Shown: positions 49,970-60,289 of the stretch, piece after piece | How the letters are laid out: every line of letters starts with the position of its first letter | Numbering within the stretch: the stretch's first letter is position 1 | Assembly: GCA_026315105.1 (NCBI GenBank) | Contig: CM048755.1 | Location: 210,106,333 to 210,170,332 of the forward strand | Direction: 5' to 3' | Length of the DNA stretch: 64,000 bases | Source of the DNA: Locusta migratoria | Taxonomy: Eukaryota; Arthropoda; Insecta; Orthoptera; Acrididae | Position numbers and translations under genes: made by a program | The notes under the pieces: model-generated | Seen by the model: the letters and a program-made list of their open reading frames with translations, nothing else | Databases searched by the model: none | What the model was told of the DNA's origin: nothing

Positions 49970-51047
49970 AGAAGAACGGCGTCCTCATCCGGAGTTGACC
50001 ATGATAGAGACCATTCCGATTTTGATAAAATGATTGTAGAGGCGGAAGTATACAGTTATGGAAGCGATTCGCCAGGCAGTGGAATAGAATAGAGGAAGTA
50101 TCCAACATAAATAAACAAAATGAACCGGTTAATACTTTCTCAGATGTCTTGCATGAATTAAAACATCCGAAGTTAATGCAGTCTGAGAAGACGAAGTAAT
50201 TTATTATTCCAGTGGTGAAATAATACATGATTCTGAAGATATTTAAAAATATTATAGGATAATGGAAGAATTTATAAAGTCTTGCCGTAAGAAATAAAAT
50301 GATGTAGATGTTAAAGTAGATAAGGACACGTACGTTATCAGTAGCGACAGTAAAGTTATTTTCGAAGGAGTCCTAAGCAACCTGAATGAGTCTGAAGACA
50401 GGGAGGTCGGACACGATACAGTAGAAAATAACATGGATTCGTTATTGGACGGCACCGACAGTGAAGTTCCTCAAGCCTAGAAAGTTACTGAAACCGGGAA
50501 AGGCCCTGTAGAGTGGTTAGAATGAAATGGCAACGCTCATATGCATGGTAGTGGTGACGTAGACGTCGAGCAACAAGAGGAGGAAGGAAGGAAGCTTAGG
50601 GTTTAACGTCCCGTCGACAGCTTGGTAATTAGACGGAGCTAACGCTCGGAGGTTTGGGTAAGGATGGGGAAGGAAATCGGCAGTGCCCTTTTGAAAGGAA
50701 CCATCCCGGCATTCGACTGAAGTGATTTTAGGGAAATCATGGAAAACCTAAATCTGGATGGCCGGAGATGGATTTGAACCACCATCCTCCCGAATGCGAG
50801 TCCAGTGCGTTACCACTGCGCCACCTCGCTCGGTGAGCAACAAGACGAACTAGCACAGACAGTTAAGATAGGGAGGAAGAAGAAACAGCCGTATAAGTGG
50901 AAAGAAGTGAGAGTAGGAGATATAACTTGGCAAAGCCTGGAAATTCAAAAAGATTTGTTATGGGAAAAGGTGGACGATAGGAAAGTAGATAGACGAACAC
51001 AAAACATTATCAGATTACTTTCGATGGTTTGCGCTCCACGACAATGA
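49970..51047 (+). pseudogene. Unrecognised decayed acidic reading frame, split by a SINE
   Basis: Plus-strand pieces of what looks like one former protein: SGVDHDRDHSDFDKMIVEAE (about 49993), EDEVIYYSSGEIIHDSEDI (about 50185), DTYVISSDSKVIFEGVLSNL, NESEDREVGHDTVENNMDSL and LDGTDSEVPQA (50320-50478), then GNAHMHGSGDVDVEQQ (about 50528). Removing the SINE and one TSD joins this to EQQDELAQTVKIGRKKKQPY and KWKEVRVGDITWQSLEIQKD, ending at a stop at 51047. Acidic first half, basic RKKK then Trp-rich end. Stops occur about every 50-100 codons. An acidic transposase N-terminus (for example piggyBac-like) or a dead retrogene are both possible; I do not recognise it. Confidence 0.4.
50579..50834 (-). 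mobile_element. SINE family B, full length
   Basis: The reverse complement runs CCGAGCGAGGTGGCGCAGTG, ACTCGCATTCGGGAGGATGG, GTGGTTCAAATCCATCTCCG (B box), GATTTCCCTAAAATCAC, CCGATTTCCTTCCCCATCC and CTGTCGACGGGACGTTAAAC. Exact 11-bp TSD GAGCAACAAGA at 50568-50578 and 50835-50845. The best family B copy here. Confidence 0.95.
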
Positions 51048-51056
51048 TATTTTTCC

Positions 51057-51330
51057 AATACTCTGAGAATTTTCAGCTATCGGTCGATCTTTTTTAAAAT
51101 TCTTTATTGGAAATCATGATTTCGGCCAGTAACTGTCCATTACCAATGCATGTGTTTAACTGTAGAAGTTATTAATGTGGAAAAACTCACACCACGCCAA
51201 GTAACTGAGGTTTTAATAACACCTACAGTTAAACACATGCATTGATAATGGCCAGTTACTGGCCGAAATCATAATTTGCCAATAAATAATTTTAAAAGAT
51301 CGACTGATAGCTGAAAATTCTCAGAGTATT
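51057..51330. repeat. Foldback (inverted repeat) element, 274 bp
   Basis: The left arm AATACTCTGAGAATTTTCAG...TTTAACTGTAG (51057-51165) is mirrored by CTACAGTTAAAC...CTGAAAATTCTCAGAGTATT (51223-51330), about 90 percent by eye. Weaker pairing continues inward. The arms contain GGCCAGTTACTGGCCGAAAT preceded by TTGATAAT, a CTGATGA-hairpin-GAAA-like motif also seen at 33998 and 935. No coding content. A MITE or paired Penelope-type tails are possible. Confidence 0.85.
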
Positions 51331-52198
51331 GAGGGCAAAACATTATACCAGTATAGGTATATGTAGCAGCTCTGTACATGTTACTGGATACGGGGTCACT
51401 GATTAGTACTATCTCGAATGCATTTTTCGTGTTAATTAAAGACCGGCGGGAGGTGCAAATTATGCCAGTGCGCGGAGTGAAGATACGTTAAAGCTTAAAC
51501 GACACCCAGTGACCTAATTTTGCTACGTGAGTTTGGGTAATATCTCTGAACGACTCCATATTATTTTGGGTAGAACACTCGTGACCATTTTTACATGCTA
51601 GTTATTCGTTCACTCTACACGTAAAATAAGACTCTTCTCAAATATTAGACGAGTAATTTTTTCGCGTCGCCATTTGAAAGTGTTAATTTTTCTCAAGGAG
51701 ATTGTGTAAAAATATAGATACAAAAACTGATATTTTCTCTTAATGAGACGTCATATTTCTGTCTTTTCGTGATTTATGAGAACCATACATGATTCACAAT
51801 GCGGCAGAACACTTTAGGTCACGATAGTCAGCCACAGTGCACGTCCTCCTTACTCGCTTAGTTTGTATTCTTATCATTTATCATTATTGCACACATTACG
51901 GCAGTGTTGTATTTTGATTATCATTAGCAATTCAAAATAAAGGGAATGGTTTACCAATTCTATGAGTAGAATGTATGCAGGAATGACACATTATACAATA
52001 TGCCTCCTAGTAATTTTCACAATGTCACACAAGGGGTTAATGGACACGATTTCAAAAGTCACAACTGTTCACAAATATTATTGCTTGAGTGAATCATAGA
52101 ACCTATGTTGGTTGCGCCATACCAATTTCGCACATCAGTAACTGGGACCAGTAATGTTCAAAAATTTGTAAATCTAAGAGACTTAAAGGGACCTGGAC
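51331..52198. other. No recognised feature
   Basis: AT-rich. A short SINE-tail-like scrap (AAATTTGTAAATCTAAGAGA) at about 52163 is too weak to call. Confidence 0.45.
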
Positions 52199-52770
52199 GT
52201 GAAAATTCTTAAAGACAAATTTCTCCCTTTTCAAAAATGTGTTGTACATTTACTTTTAAATAGTTATTATAGTCTTAAACGCTCTTTTAACAAATGTCTG
52301 CACGCTGGCCACGCTGATGCTTCAAGCAAGGAATATCACCATAAATATGACATGCCTGCTACAGTCACGAAAATAATAAAGCCAATATACAGGGACCTTG
52401 CAGATAAAAAAAACTAAAGTGGGCCGAAAAATTACTTAGAAAATATCTACATGGCCGTACACAAAACCCTAATGAGAGTTTCAACAGCTGTGTATGGCAA
52501 CAGTGTTTGTTGGATGGGCAGTACTCAAAATAGGTGTGATGGATGCTGTTATCTGTTTCAATGATGGTGTAATTAGCAGGACAAAAATAATGGACAAATT
52601 AGGCATCCAACCAGGTAATAATATGATAGCTGCTCTGACTGCCATAGATCATCAGCGACTATTTGAAGCTGAAATGGCTACGGAAGCCACCACTGAAGAC
52701 TGTAGAGTAAGGAAAAGACTCCTGGAAAAGTCTAAAGAGGATACAAAAGCAGCTGGCCAGCAAAATTAGG
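52199..52770 (+). pseudogene. Mutator-like transposase C-terminal relic
   Basis: EYHHKYDMPATVTKIIKPIY and RDLADKK (about 52330-52410), a frame change, YMAVHKTLMRVSTAVYGNS or in another frame CLHGRTQNPNESFNSCVW (about 52448), then FVGWAVLKIGVMDAVICFND and GVISRTKIMDKLGIQPGNNM (52505-52620), ending RRVRKRLLEKSKED-like basic sequence. The order IKPIYxxL, KCLHGxTQNxNESxNxxxW, FVGxxxLxxGVxDAVxxFNDG matches the end of insect Mutator-like transposase-domain proteins as I recall them. At least two frame changes; the N-terminal and DDE core are missing. Confidence 0.72.
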
Positions 52771-53345
52771 CCACTGGAATATTCTGAAAGAGGCATACGG
52801 TGAGTTAAAACCACTGTGAACATTCTTTTCTCATATGATCGAAACTACATTTCAGAACATTACGTAGACTTGATAGCTAAACAAAGGATCGTTGCTAACT
52901 GCAACCCAACTAACGTAGCTGTGTTGCAGGTCCTCTAACCACCAAACCCCTGTCGAGTACATTCGTTCGACTATTCACGATGGGTACTATAAGAAGGAGT
53001 AGAGAACACTGCTCCTTGTGTCAGTCAGTCCACATGTAATTCAATACCACCATACAAAAAATATTATAATACAAGTTATTAGAGACGAGACAGCAACGAA
53101 ATTCAATTTCATAACAAATCAAATACCTTATAAAACTCTTTCAATGACACAATGATTTTTTGTTCGTACTCTGAATTTGAACGCACTGTTAACCAAAAGC
53201 AGCTTGCGTTTCTGTTCGAAACTCTATTAGGCATAAAGAGACGTAAAACATTGACGTTTTCATTAGAAGGCCAATGTCCGAAGCCAGAAATGTATGGTTA
53301 ACCTTAGCATTGCACCAGGAATTGCATGAAGTTCAAATTGTTGCT
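52771..53345. other. No recognised feature
   Basis: Follows the Mutator-like relic and may hold its decayed 3' end, but no inverted repeat can be seen. Confidence 0.4.
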
Positions 53346-53358
53346 GAGAGGTAACCAA

Positions 53359-53551
53359 ATCAAATGTTTGTAAAGTCCATGGGACTCAACTACGGGGTTA
53401 TCAGTCCCTAAACTTACAAACTATCTATGAACTAACTAAGACTAAGGACGGCACAAATATCCATGCCCGAGGGGGGATTCGAACCCCCGACCGCAGTGGC
53501 CGTGCAGACCGTGACTGAAGCGCCTCAGTCCCCTCGGCCACCGCGGCCGGC
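53359..53551 (-). mobile_element. SINE family A, full length
   Basis: Consensus-like: head GCCGGCCGCGGTGGCCGAGG, B box GGTTCGAATCC, tail GGGACTGATAACCCCGTAG. Exact 13-bp TSD GAGAGGTAACCAA at 53346-53358 and 53552-53564. Confidence 0.96.
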
Positions 53552-53764
53552 GAGAGGTAACCAATAAAGGCATAATACAGTGCAACTCACAGGTGTCAAA
53601 CGTCATAACATTGTGTAATAGAACGCAGTACGTTCATGAATCGTTAACTAAGCACGATCACAGTCATAGATTAAACAAATTCGCAAATAGCACTATATTT
53701 GAACTTGTAATGACGATACAATTGACTTTTTTCCCGGCATGGACATAAACCCGGCAGTATTCGC

Positions 53765-53765
<1 letters not shown>

Positions 53766-53829
<64 letters not shown>
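53766..53829. repeat. (TA)n microsatellite
   Basis: About 64 bases of uninterrupted TA dinucleotides. Confidence 0.97.
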
Positions 53830-53831
<2 letters not shown>

Positions 53832-54242
53832 CATAGAGATGAAATATTTACTGTTTTCTCGCCATTAATGGTATGTGCACATGTTTGGCTACAAGTAGCG
53901 CAATAAGTAACTTCGTACTGCGTGGAACTCCAACTCCACGCCTATCGTCACCGTCGACCTCAGACGACAAGGTAACAAGTCTCCCATTCTCGTTCACTAG
54001 TAATTAGGATCGCGCCGTTAACAGAGACCTGGACGGGATGGCATTTTGAGGAAACACCGAAAACTAATCCAACTTTGTTCTAGTCAGTAGTTAATGGACA
54101 TGTGTAATGTGATTTGAAACACGCCGTAGACCTAAATTCTCTAGTTTGCGCTACTGGAGGTGGAGAGGGGAATGTTTGCGATTGTTAAAAACTGTTACTC
54201 CAGCAGAAACAAACCATATCTTAGCCGTTACAAAAATGCATC

Positions 54243-54435
54243 GCCTGCCGCGGTGGCTGAGTGGTCTGCGGCGCGCCAGTTACAGTCTGCACGGCCGTTA
54301 CGGCCGTTATCCCCTCGAGCATGGATCTTTCTGTCGTCATTAGTATAAGGAAGTTCATAAGTAGTTTCTAAGTTTAGGGACTGATGACCCCTCAGTTAAG
54401 TTCCTTAAGCTTAACAAACATTTGAACATTTTTTG
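54243..54435 (+). mobile_element. SINE family A
   Basis: Head TGCCGCGGTGGCTGAGTGG, CGGCGCGCCAGTTACAG, a partly deleted B-box region (GGCCGTTATCCCCTCGAGC), tail GGGACTGATGACCCCTCAG, end TTAACAAACATTTGAAC. Imperfect TSD AAAAATGCATC / AAAAAAGCATC. Confidence 0.9.
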
Positions 54436-54570
54436 AAAAAAGCATCAGCCTGACAAACTACCGATTTTCTGATGTCGTAGTATAATGTTTTTGTCAAAAT
54501 AGTGTGCAGAACACATGGTACGAGAAGGAAAATAGTTCGTCGGTATCTGTCTACGTAACAATAATTTATT

Positions 54571-54772
54571 GGCCTCGCGGTCTGAGGCGTCTTGTCGCGG
54601 AGCTGCGGCCGCTCCTGCCAGAGCTTCGACTCTTTCCTCGGGCATATGTAGTTATGTGTGTAAGTATGTGTGAGTGTGCGTGTGTGTCGTCCTTGGCGTA
54701 AATTAAATAAAGTAGCTTATAAGGCTAGGTAGGAACTGATGACCTCAGCTGTTTGGGCCATTAGAACTACAA
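54571..54772 (+). mobile_element. SINE family D
   Basis: A related but distinct tRNA-derived family. Head GGCCTCGCGGTCTGAGGCG, box GCTTCGACTCTTTCC, CATATGTAGTTATGTGTG, GTCGTCCTTGGCG, and tail GGAACTGATGACCTCAGCTG and TTTGGGCCATTAGAAC. The tail differs from family A after TGATGACC. Confidence 0.82.
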
Positions 54773-54913
54773 CAAAAAAACTATATAAAGTATTTAGTAA
54801 TGTGTAACATTGCGTATGATAGTATACTATGTTTCAGCATGCTCCATGGTGATTTTGTATGACACATTGTTGTCTGCTTATGTAACTATGATCTTGTTTT
54901 GCTCAGGTTTGTA

Positions 54914-55100
54914 CCAAAAATCTGCGTGAAATCTCATGGGATTTAACTGCTGAGGTCATTAGTCCATATACACTACTTCATCTATCTTAACCTAAGGACA
55001 AGGCAGACACCCAAGCCCGAGGGAGGACTCGAACCACCAACGCGAGCAGCCGCCCGATCCACGACAAGATGCCTTAGAACGCGCAACTACTCTGCGCGCC
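54914..55100 (-). mobile_element. SINE family D, opposite orientation
   Basis: The reverse complement: GGCGCGCAGAGTAGTTGCGC, B box GGTTCGAGTCCTCC, CTTGGGTGTCTGCCTTGTCC, and tail GGACTAATGACCTCAGCAG. TSD GCTCAGGTTTGTA (54901) / GCTCAAGTTTGTA (55101). With the plus copy at 54571 it forms an inverted pair with about 140 bp between them. Confidence 0.85.
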
Positions 55101-55374
55101 GCTCAAGTTTGTAGCATAGCTCTTACCATAAAAAATGAAACATTACGCATCTTAAAAGTTGCGAGGTGCGTCGTTTACAGATTAGAAAACGCTTTCTAAA
55201 ATGGGGAAATGTATACCATTTGTAACAGTACATTCTATTGGGATGAAAGCAGAGGTGGTCAATCGAAACACCAGTTCTCTGTATTTCACAGAACGAAGAA
55301 TGTATTTTAGGTAAGGAGATAGGAAAGAACACGATATTATAGAGAGGACTAATAGACATTAACAAAGCATAAAT

Positions 55375-55590
55375 TAAAAGAGAATGTATGCTGTCGACAG
55401 AACCAAATAGCGTTTTGAGGGAAACGACCAGAAGGGTAACTGAGGTTATTGTGTAAGAAAGGCGATAGCGAGTGAGAGAGAGAGAACAGAATAGAAATTG
55501 ACCATGAATAAATGCAAGACAAATCATTTGCGTATTTTTTGAAGGACGGAGGGTGTATTAATGAAGGGAGGGGAGGAGAAAGACGTATTT
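55375..55590 (-). repeat. Repeat family F, minus copy
   Basis: The minus strand carries CCCTCCCTTCATTAATACAC, TTTGTCTTGCATTTATTC, (CT)n, AATAACCTCAGTTACCCTTC and TGGTCGTTTCCC. The plus copy at 61550-61830 has CATTAATACACTCTCTGACC, TTGGTCTTGCATTTATTC, (CT)n and TAACCTTAGTTGCCCTTCTG. Same order in both, so this is one repeat family in opposite orientations. Identity unknown. Confidence 0.75.
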
Positions 55591-55677
55591 GAAATAACAA
55601 AAATTACTTTGACAGTGTCCATCTAAACTGATTACGCTGTATCCATGGAGGTTGGGTATACATGTAATAAAATAGGA

Positions 55678-55783
55678 TATCGAGTGAAAGGAAAAGCATT
55701 GAATTAAAATTTGTGCCACATACGGGAATCGAACCCAGACCTCTATATTTACTTTAATTCAATGTCTCTCCTTTCACTCAATG
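55678..55783. repeat. Short inverted repeat flanking a tRNA-like core
   Basis: TATCGAGTGAAAGGAAAAGC and ATTGAATTAAA (55679-55709) are mirrored at about 55752-55783 (reversed: CATTGAGTGAAAGGAGAGAC and ATTGAATTAAA). The 42-base centre has TTGTGCCACATACGGGAATC and GAACCCAGAC, a minus-strand B box of SINE family C. Confidence 0.7.
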
Positions 55784-56199
55784 TATTTGACATACTGATA
55801 TGGAAAATTGTCTCTAGTTATATAAATTTGTAATAAAAATAGGATAATAAAGGAACTGTATATTAAAAAAACTTCAATTTAAAGGCAGCTCAAAGGAAAA
55901 ACAAAATTCATATTTTATTTCAGTTGCCAAGTGATCGTTAATAGTCTCTCACTTAGGAAATATGAAAATACAGGTGAGATAAGAGTTTGTTTTAAGGACT
56001 AATAATTATTTCAGAAGCCCTCATTATTTGTTTCTTCCATATGTAATTCAGCATAGAATCTATAATGCCATGAGACCAGCTTCTCTTCAGTAAGAGCGAC
56101 GACTCTATTTCGAGTTGATTGTGCGCAGTGAGATGGCTTGATTTGTATTTCTGCTTTCTGCTTTCCGCTCTATGATGCCAGGAAGTAAGCATTCTGTAT

Positions 56200-57590
56200 T
56201 TACGTTAGAGCCCCACTCAGCGCTGTGCTAGGGGCTGTTGACCTCCACCGCGACCGCCAACTCGCTGGCTTCCTCTAAGCCTCAAGCCTCGCTTCGGCAC
56301 TAACTGTTGTTGACTGGCCAGCTTACAACTATCGAGCCAGGTCTAATACAGCCAGGCTCAACCCTTCAAGTGTCAAACGTTTCTGCCAATCCACCCAAAT
56401 GTGTAGTATAAACAACCACAGCTAGAGCTTTTTTGCTATACAATGAGTATCCACATCGTCTTTTGACATTTCATTTAAATATTTAACAAAGTTTAAGAAT
56501 GGAATCATGCTAAACGTAGCTACCAATAATGTTTCACCTACATAGAAATCATATTACACGGGAAAATTTCTTTCTTTTCAGCGCTCTGCATTAGATGTAG
56601 ACGTAAGAAAATATGTATTCAACCTAGAAAACTAAACGTGTTGTAAAATTAAACAGTTCTGGTGGCAACAACGCAAATGTATACACATAGTGTATCATTC
56701 ACGTTTTGTGCACTTATGGAGTACTCAATGCTTCTGAAACAATAAGTTCTAAAAGACTGGAAATTACATTTCGCTGATGTCCTTAATTTACATGATTGTA
56801 CTATTATTCACAGTTAGGTGTTGCGGAAAGGATTTATAGTCGCTTCAATTTCTCGACTGTTCCACGCTTATACGAAGTTCGAAAAAAACAAGTGCCAAAA
56901 AGCATTCTGCGAGTTCTAATTACTCTTATGTTATCCCTACAGTTGTAATACCTTACTTTGTACGGCTCTTGCATTCGAAAGAGAAGGTTCGTGATTGAAA
57001 TTTCATGGAAAAATCGTGCGCAGTGAAAATGTTTTGTATTAACACTGCGTCTGCACCTCATCCCCCCTCCCTCCCCCCTCCACCAACTTGAAGGAAAAGA
57101 ACGGAAAACATTCGAGACTATACTACACAATCTGATATAATCTTTCAAATTTTTCGACGTCTTCCCTCTATCCTGTCATGTAATAATCGCACACTGCTCA
57201 GCAGTACTGCAGAAGAGGTGGAGAGACTGCGAGGTTGTCTCTCCTTGGGAGGCGTTTTAATCTTCTCATAGTTGTGTCGATAACAGATCGTTTGTTTTAT
57301 CTTCGCCAAAACATGTATTTTTCACAGTTAACGTTGTTTTCAATTGTACCCACCAGAAATTTCGTTAGATGTACAATAATTATATTTGTTTTGTTTATTG
57401 ATTTCTCAAAGCCTGACGAAAATTTTCTAGTAATCATGTGGTAAACTGTGAAAACATTTATGTTTAGGGTCAATTGTCACAATTTTCAGCGTGAAATATA
57501 ACTTCAATATCAATTTAAAATTGGCTTCGCTTTTCTGAGATGTTTACTAGACAGCAGCATAATCTGCAACAAATATTTCTCAGTTCGATG
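56200..57590 (+). repeat. Repeat family G, copy I
   Basis: About 1.4 kb with no known motif, reproduced in reverse at 58345-59795. Shared landmarks in order: ACCCA..AT.TGTAGT.TAAAC (about 56395), GTAAACGTAGCTACCA-like AAACGTAGCTACCA (56513), GTACTATTATTCACAGTTA (56797), ATTTATAGTCGCTTCAATTT (56831), CTACAGTTGTAATACC (56938), TTTTCACTGC-type block (57020), CTGCTCAGCA.TACTGCAGAA (57195), CCAAAACATGT (57307), GGTCAATTGTCACAATTT (57470). Roughly 75-80 percent identity by eye. No long ORF. Confidence 0.8.
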
Positions 57591-58082
57591 TAGCCGTTTG
57601 TAGCTCTGTCAGTGAGGCGGTAAAATGTTACTCTCGTTCCAGTTTGTAATTGAGAGCTACTGCCTCAATCCTTAGAGAGCGTCGACATTTTCATATAGGA
57701 AGCGAACAGCTGCAGCGTGAATCGCCTCCTCATTGCCCTTGTCAAGGCTGATGCAGATAATTCAGAATGTAGGGAACGAGAATAGTTGTAGTTGCTACGT
57801 GAAATTCATCACACTTGATAACTAGATGACACCAAAGTTGAATTTTCAGACATTTTAATTGGAATACCACCAATACATCAACTGAATCTTGAAAGATTCT
57901 TCTCTATACGTATAAGTCTGGTGACTGTTCTTTCAAAAACCAGACACAACATAAATATACATAATTAAGGAGAATACCATCACAGATTCAGCCTTCAGTG
58001 CAATGCACACTCAATCTAGATTCTTCTCTGTCATTCAGGGAAGCAGCACAAATATCATAATCACCAGACATGATCCACGAAG
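57591..58082. other. Spacer between inverted G copies
   Basis: Unassigned DNA between copies I and II; no motif. Confidence 0.4.
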
Positions 58083-58190
58083 CGGCGGAGTGGCCGAGCG
58101 CATTGAGGAGCTATGCTGTGCTGCGAGGCCGTTCCCACTCGGGGGGTTCGAATCCGTCCTCGGACATAGATGTTTGTGCATATACTTTTT
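58083..58190 (+). mobile_element. SINE family A (subtype 3), 3' truncated
   Basis: Head GCGGCGGAGTGGCCGAGCGC, GAGGAGCTATGCTGTGC, B box GGTTCGAATCC, ACATAGATGTTTGTGC. The GGGACTGATGACC tail is missing. Confidence 0.85.
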
Positions 58191-58344
58191 CCATCGTTAT
58201 GAAATATCTAGAAATATACCACGTATTAACATCAAACCAGAATGGATTTTGAAATCTTTACTAGTGAAAAGGACGTGACGAGTATATTTCTTCCATCAAA
58301 GTGAAGTAGACTTCTCCTGTTTCGAATATATATCCGAACATTGC

Positions 58345-58836
58345 TCTTGTATTTGAGGTAGTTAATGCTGGCGACTAGTAAACTCCTCAGAAGAGCAAAG
58401 TCAATTGCGAAATGATTTTGAATTCGTATCTTCAAGGCGCAAATTGTGACAATTGACCTCAAACATCAATATGCATTTGCCTCTGAACATGACTACTAAA
58501 AGAGTTTCGTCAGCATTCTAGATATCGGTAACCAAATCAAATTTGAAGGTTATACATATAACGAAATTCCTAGGTTGCAAGTAAAAACAACGTTATCTGG
58601 GAATAACACATGTTTTGGCGAGGGTGAAACCAACGGTCTGTTATTGACACAACCATTAGAATATTTAAACGTCTCGTAAGGTGACTGCCAAACCTACAAT
58701 TGTTCCAACTCTTCTGCAGTATTGCTGAGCAGTGTGCGATTATTACCTGACGGGGTCTAGGGAGGACGTCCAAAAGTTTGAAAGAATATATCAGATTGTG
58801 TAGCATAGTGAATTATGGGAAATAAGGTCTCGGATG

Positions 58837-58872
<36 letters not shown>

Positions 58873-59795
58873 AAGTTGGGGGAGGTGGGAGGGAGGCGGG
58901 ATGAGGTGCAGCCGCAATATTAAAACAAAAACATTTTCACTGCTGACCGATTTTTCCATGACATTTCAATCACCAACCTTTTCATCCGAATGGAAAGAGC
59001 ATTTTTCTCACTGCCGTACAACGGTATTACAACTGTAGGGATAACATAACAAAAATTAGAACTCGCACATACGCTTTTTGGAACTTGTTTTTTTCGAGCT
59101 TCATATAAGTGTGGAACAGTCGAGAAATTGAAGCGACTATAAATCCTTTACGAAACACGTAACTGTGAATAATAGTACAATCATGTAAATGAAGGACATC
59201 AGAATAAGTAAATTTCCGTCGTGCAGCACTTATTGTTTCAGAGACACTTTATAAGTGCACAAGGATATACTACGTATTTACATTTTGTGCTGCTGCCAAG
59301 AAAACTGTTTAGTCTTACAACTCGCTTACTTATCTAGGTTTAATACTCAGTTTCTTAACTCTAGATCGCAGAGAGCTTACATGATAGAATAGTTTCCTGC
59401 GTCATATCATTATTAGCTAGGTAAAATATTACGTGGTAGCTACGTTTACCATCATTAAACTTATATTCTCTAACTTCTTTAAATAATTGAAAGAAACGTC
59501 AAAGGATTATGTGAATGCTCAGGTTATAGAGAAATACCTCTAGTTGTGTTAGTTTAAACTACAGATCTGGGTAGGTTACATGTGACTTTTGATTCTTCGA
59601 AGGATGAATGTGGCTTTGCAGCCTGGATCTGTATTCGCCCAGGCTCGCGAACTACGGGGCAGCCGGGCTGGGTGGATGACGGGCTGACCGGCGAGAAACA
59701 GCCTAGCGCTGATGCGACGCACGGCAACACCACATAGAGAGAAGGCCTCACAACAGCACGTGCTACGTCATACTGACCAGGTCGCGGCCGACAGC
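58345..59795 (-). repeat. Repeat family G, copy II
   Basis: The reverse complement follows copy I from its start-side landmark (AACCTACCCAGATCTGTAG at about 59575) through AAACGTAGCTACCACGTAAT, GTACTATTATTCACAGTTAC and GTCAATTGTCACAATTTG (about 58455). It includes (CT)n at 58841-58869, absent from copy I. At its left end (58345) it faces copy I tail to tail; at its right end it faces copy III head to head. Confidence 0.8.
58841..58869. repeat. (CT)n microsatellite
   Basis: TTCTCTCTCTCTCTCTCTCT continuing to 58869, within repeat G copy II. Confidence 0.95.
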
Positions 59796-60168
59796 TGAAT
59801 GGATGGCCGCTGGTGCACGCCCACTGACTCGTAGCGGCTAGCCAGTCAGATGGCGGTCGCGGCCTGGTCAGTATGACGTAGCACAGGCTGTTGTGAGGCC
59901 TTCTCTGTAGGTGGTGTTGCCTTGCGTCGCATCAGCACTAGGCTGTTTCTCGCCGGTCAGCCCGTCATCCACCCAGCCCGGCTGCCCCGTAGTTCGCGAG
60001 CCTGGGCGAATACAGATCCAGGCTGCAAAGCCACGTTCACCCCTTGAAGAATGAAAAGTCACATGTAACCTACCCAGATCTTTAGTTTAAACTAACACAA
60101 CTAGAGGTATTTCTCTATAACCTGAGCATTCACATAACCTTTGACGTTTCTTTCAATTATTTAAAGTC
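59477..60168. repeat. ~690-bp foldback formed by G copies II and III
   Basis: The left arm TTCTTTAAATAATTGAAAGA...GTGCTACGTCATACTGACC (59479-59780) is mirrored by GGTCAGTATGACGTAGCAC...TCTTTCAATTATTTAAAG (59865-60166). I see only scattered mismatches over about 300 bp (for example GATGCGACGCACGGCAA versus TTGCCTTGCGTCGCATC reversed), so the arms are mid-90s percent identical. The ~85-bp centre has further inverted bits (GGTCGCGGCC). Copy III stops at 60168, so the palindrome is bounded there. A transcript would form a long hairpin. Confidence 0.88.
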
Positions 60169-60289
60169 TCTTGGTGGTGTTGGGCAAGGCCGATGGCGGT
60201 GCCGTAAGGGGGATAGCAGGCCGTACACGCGGTTCTGCCTCTGACGCTCATGTTGACATGAAAGTGTTTACTTCCTCTCCTGGTACATC

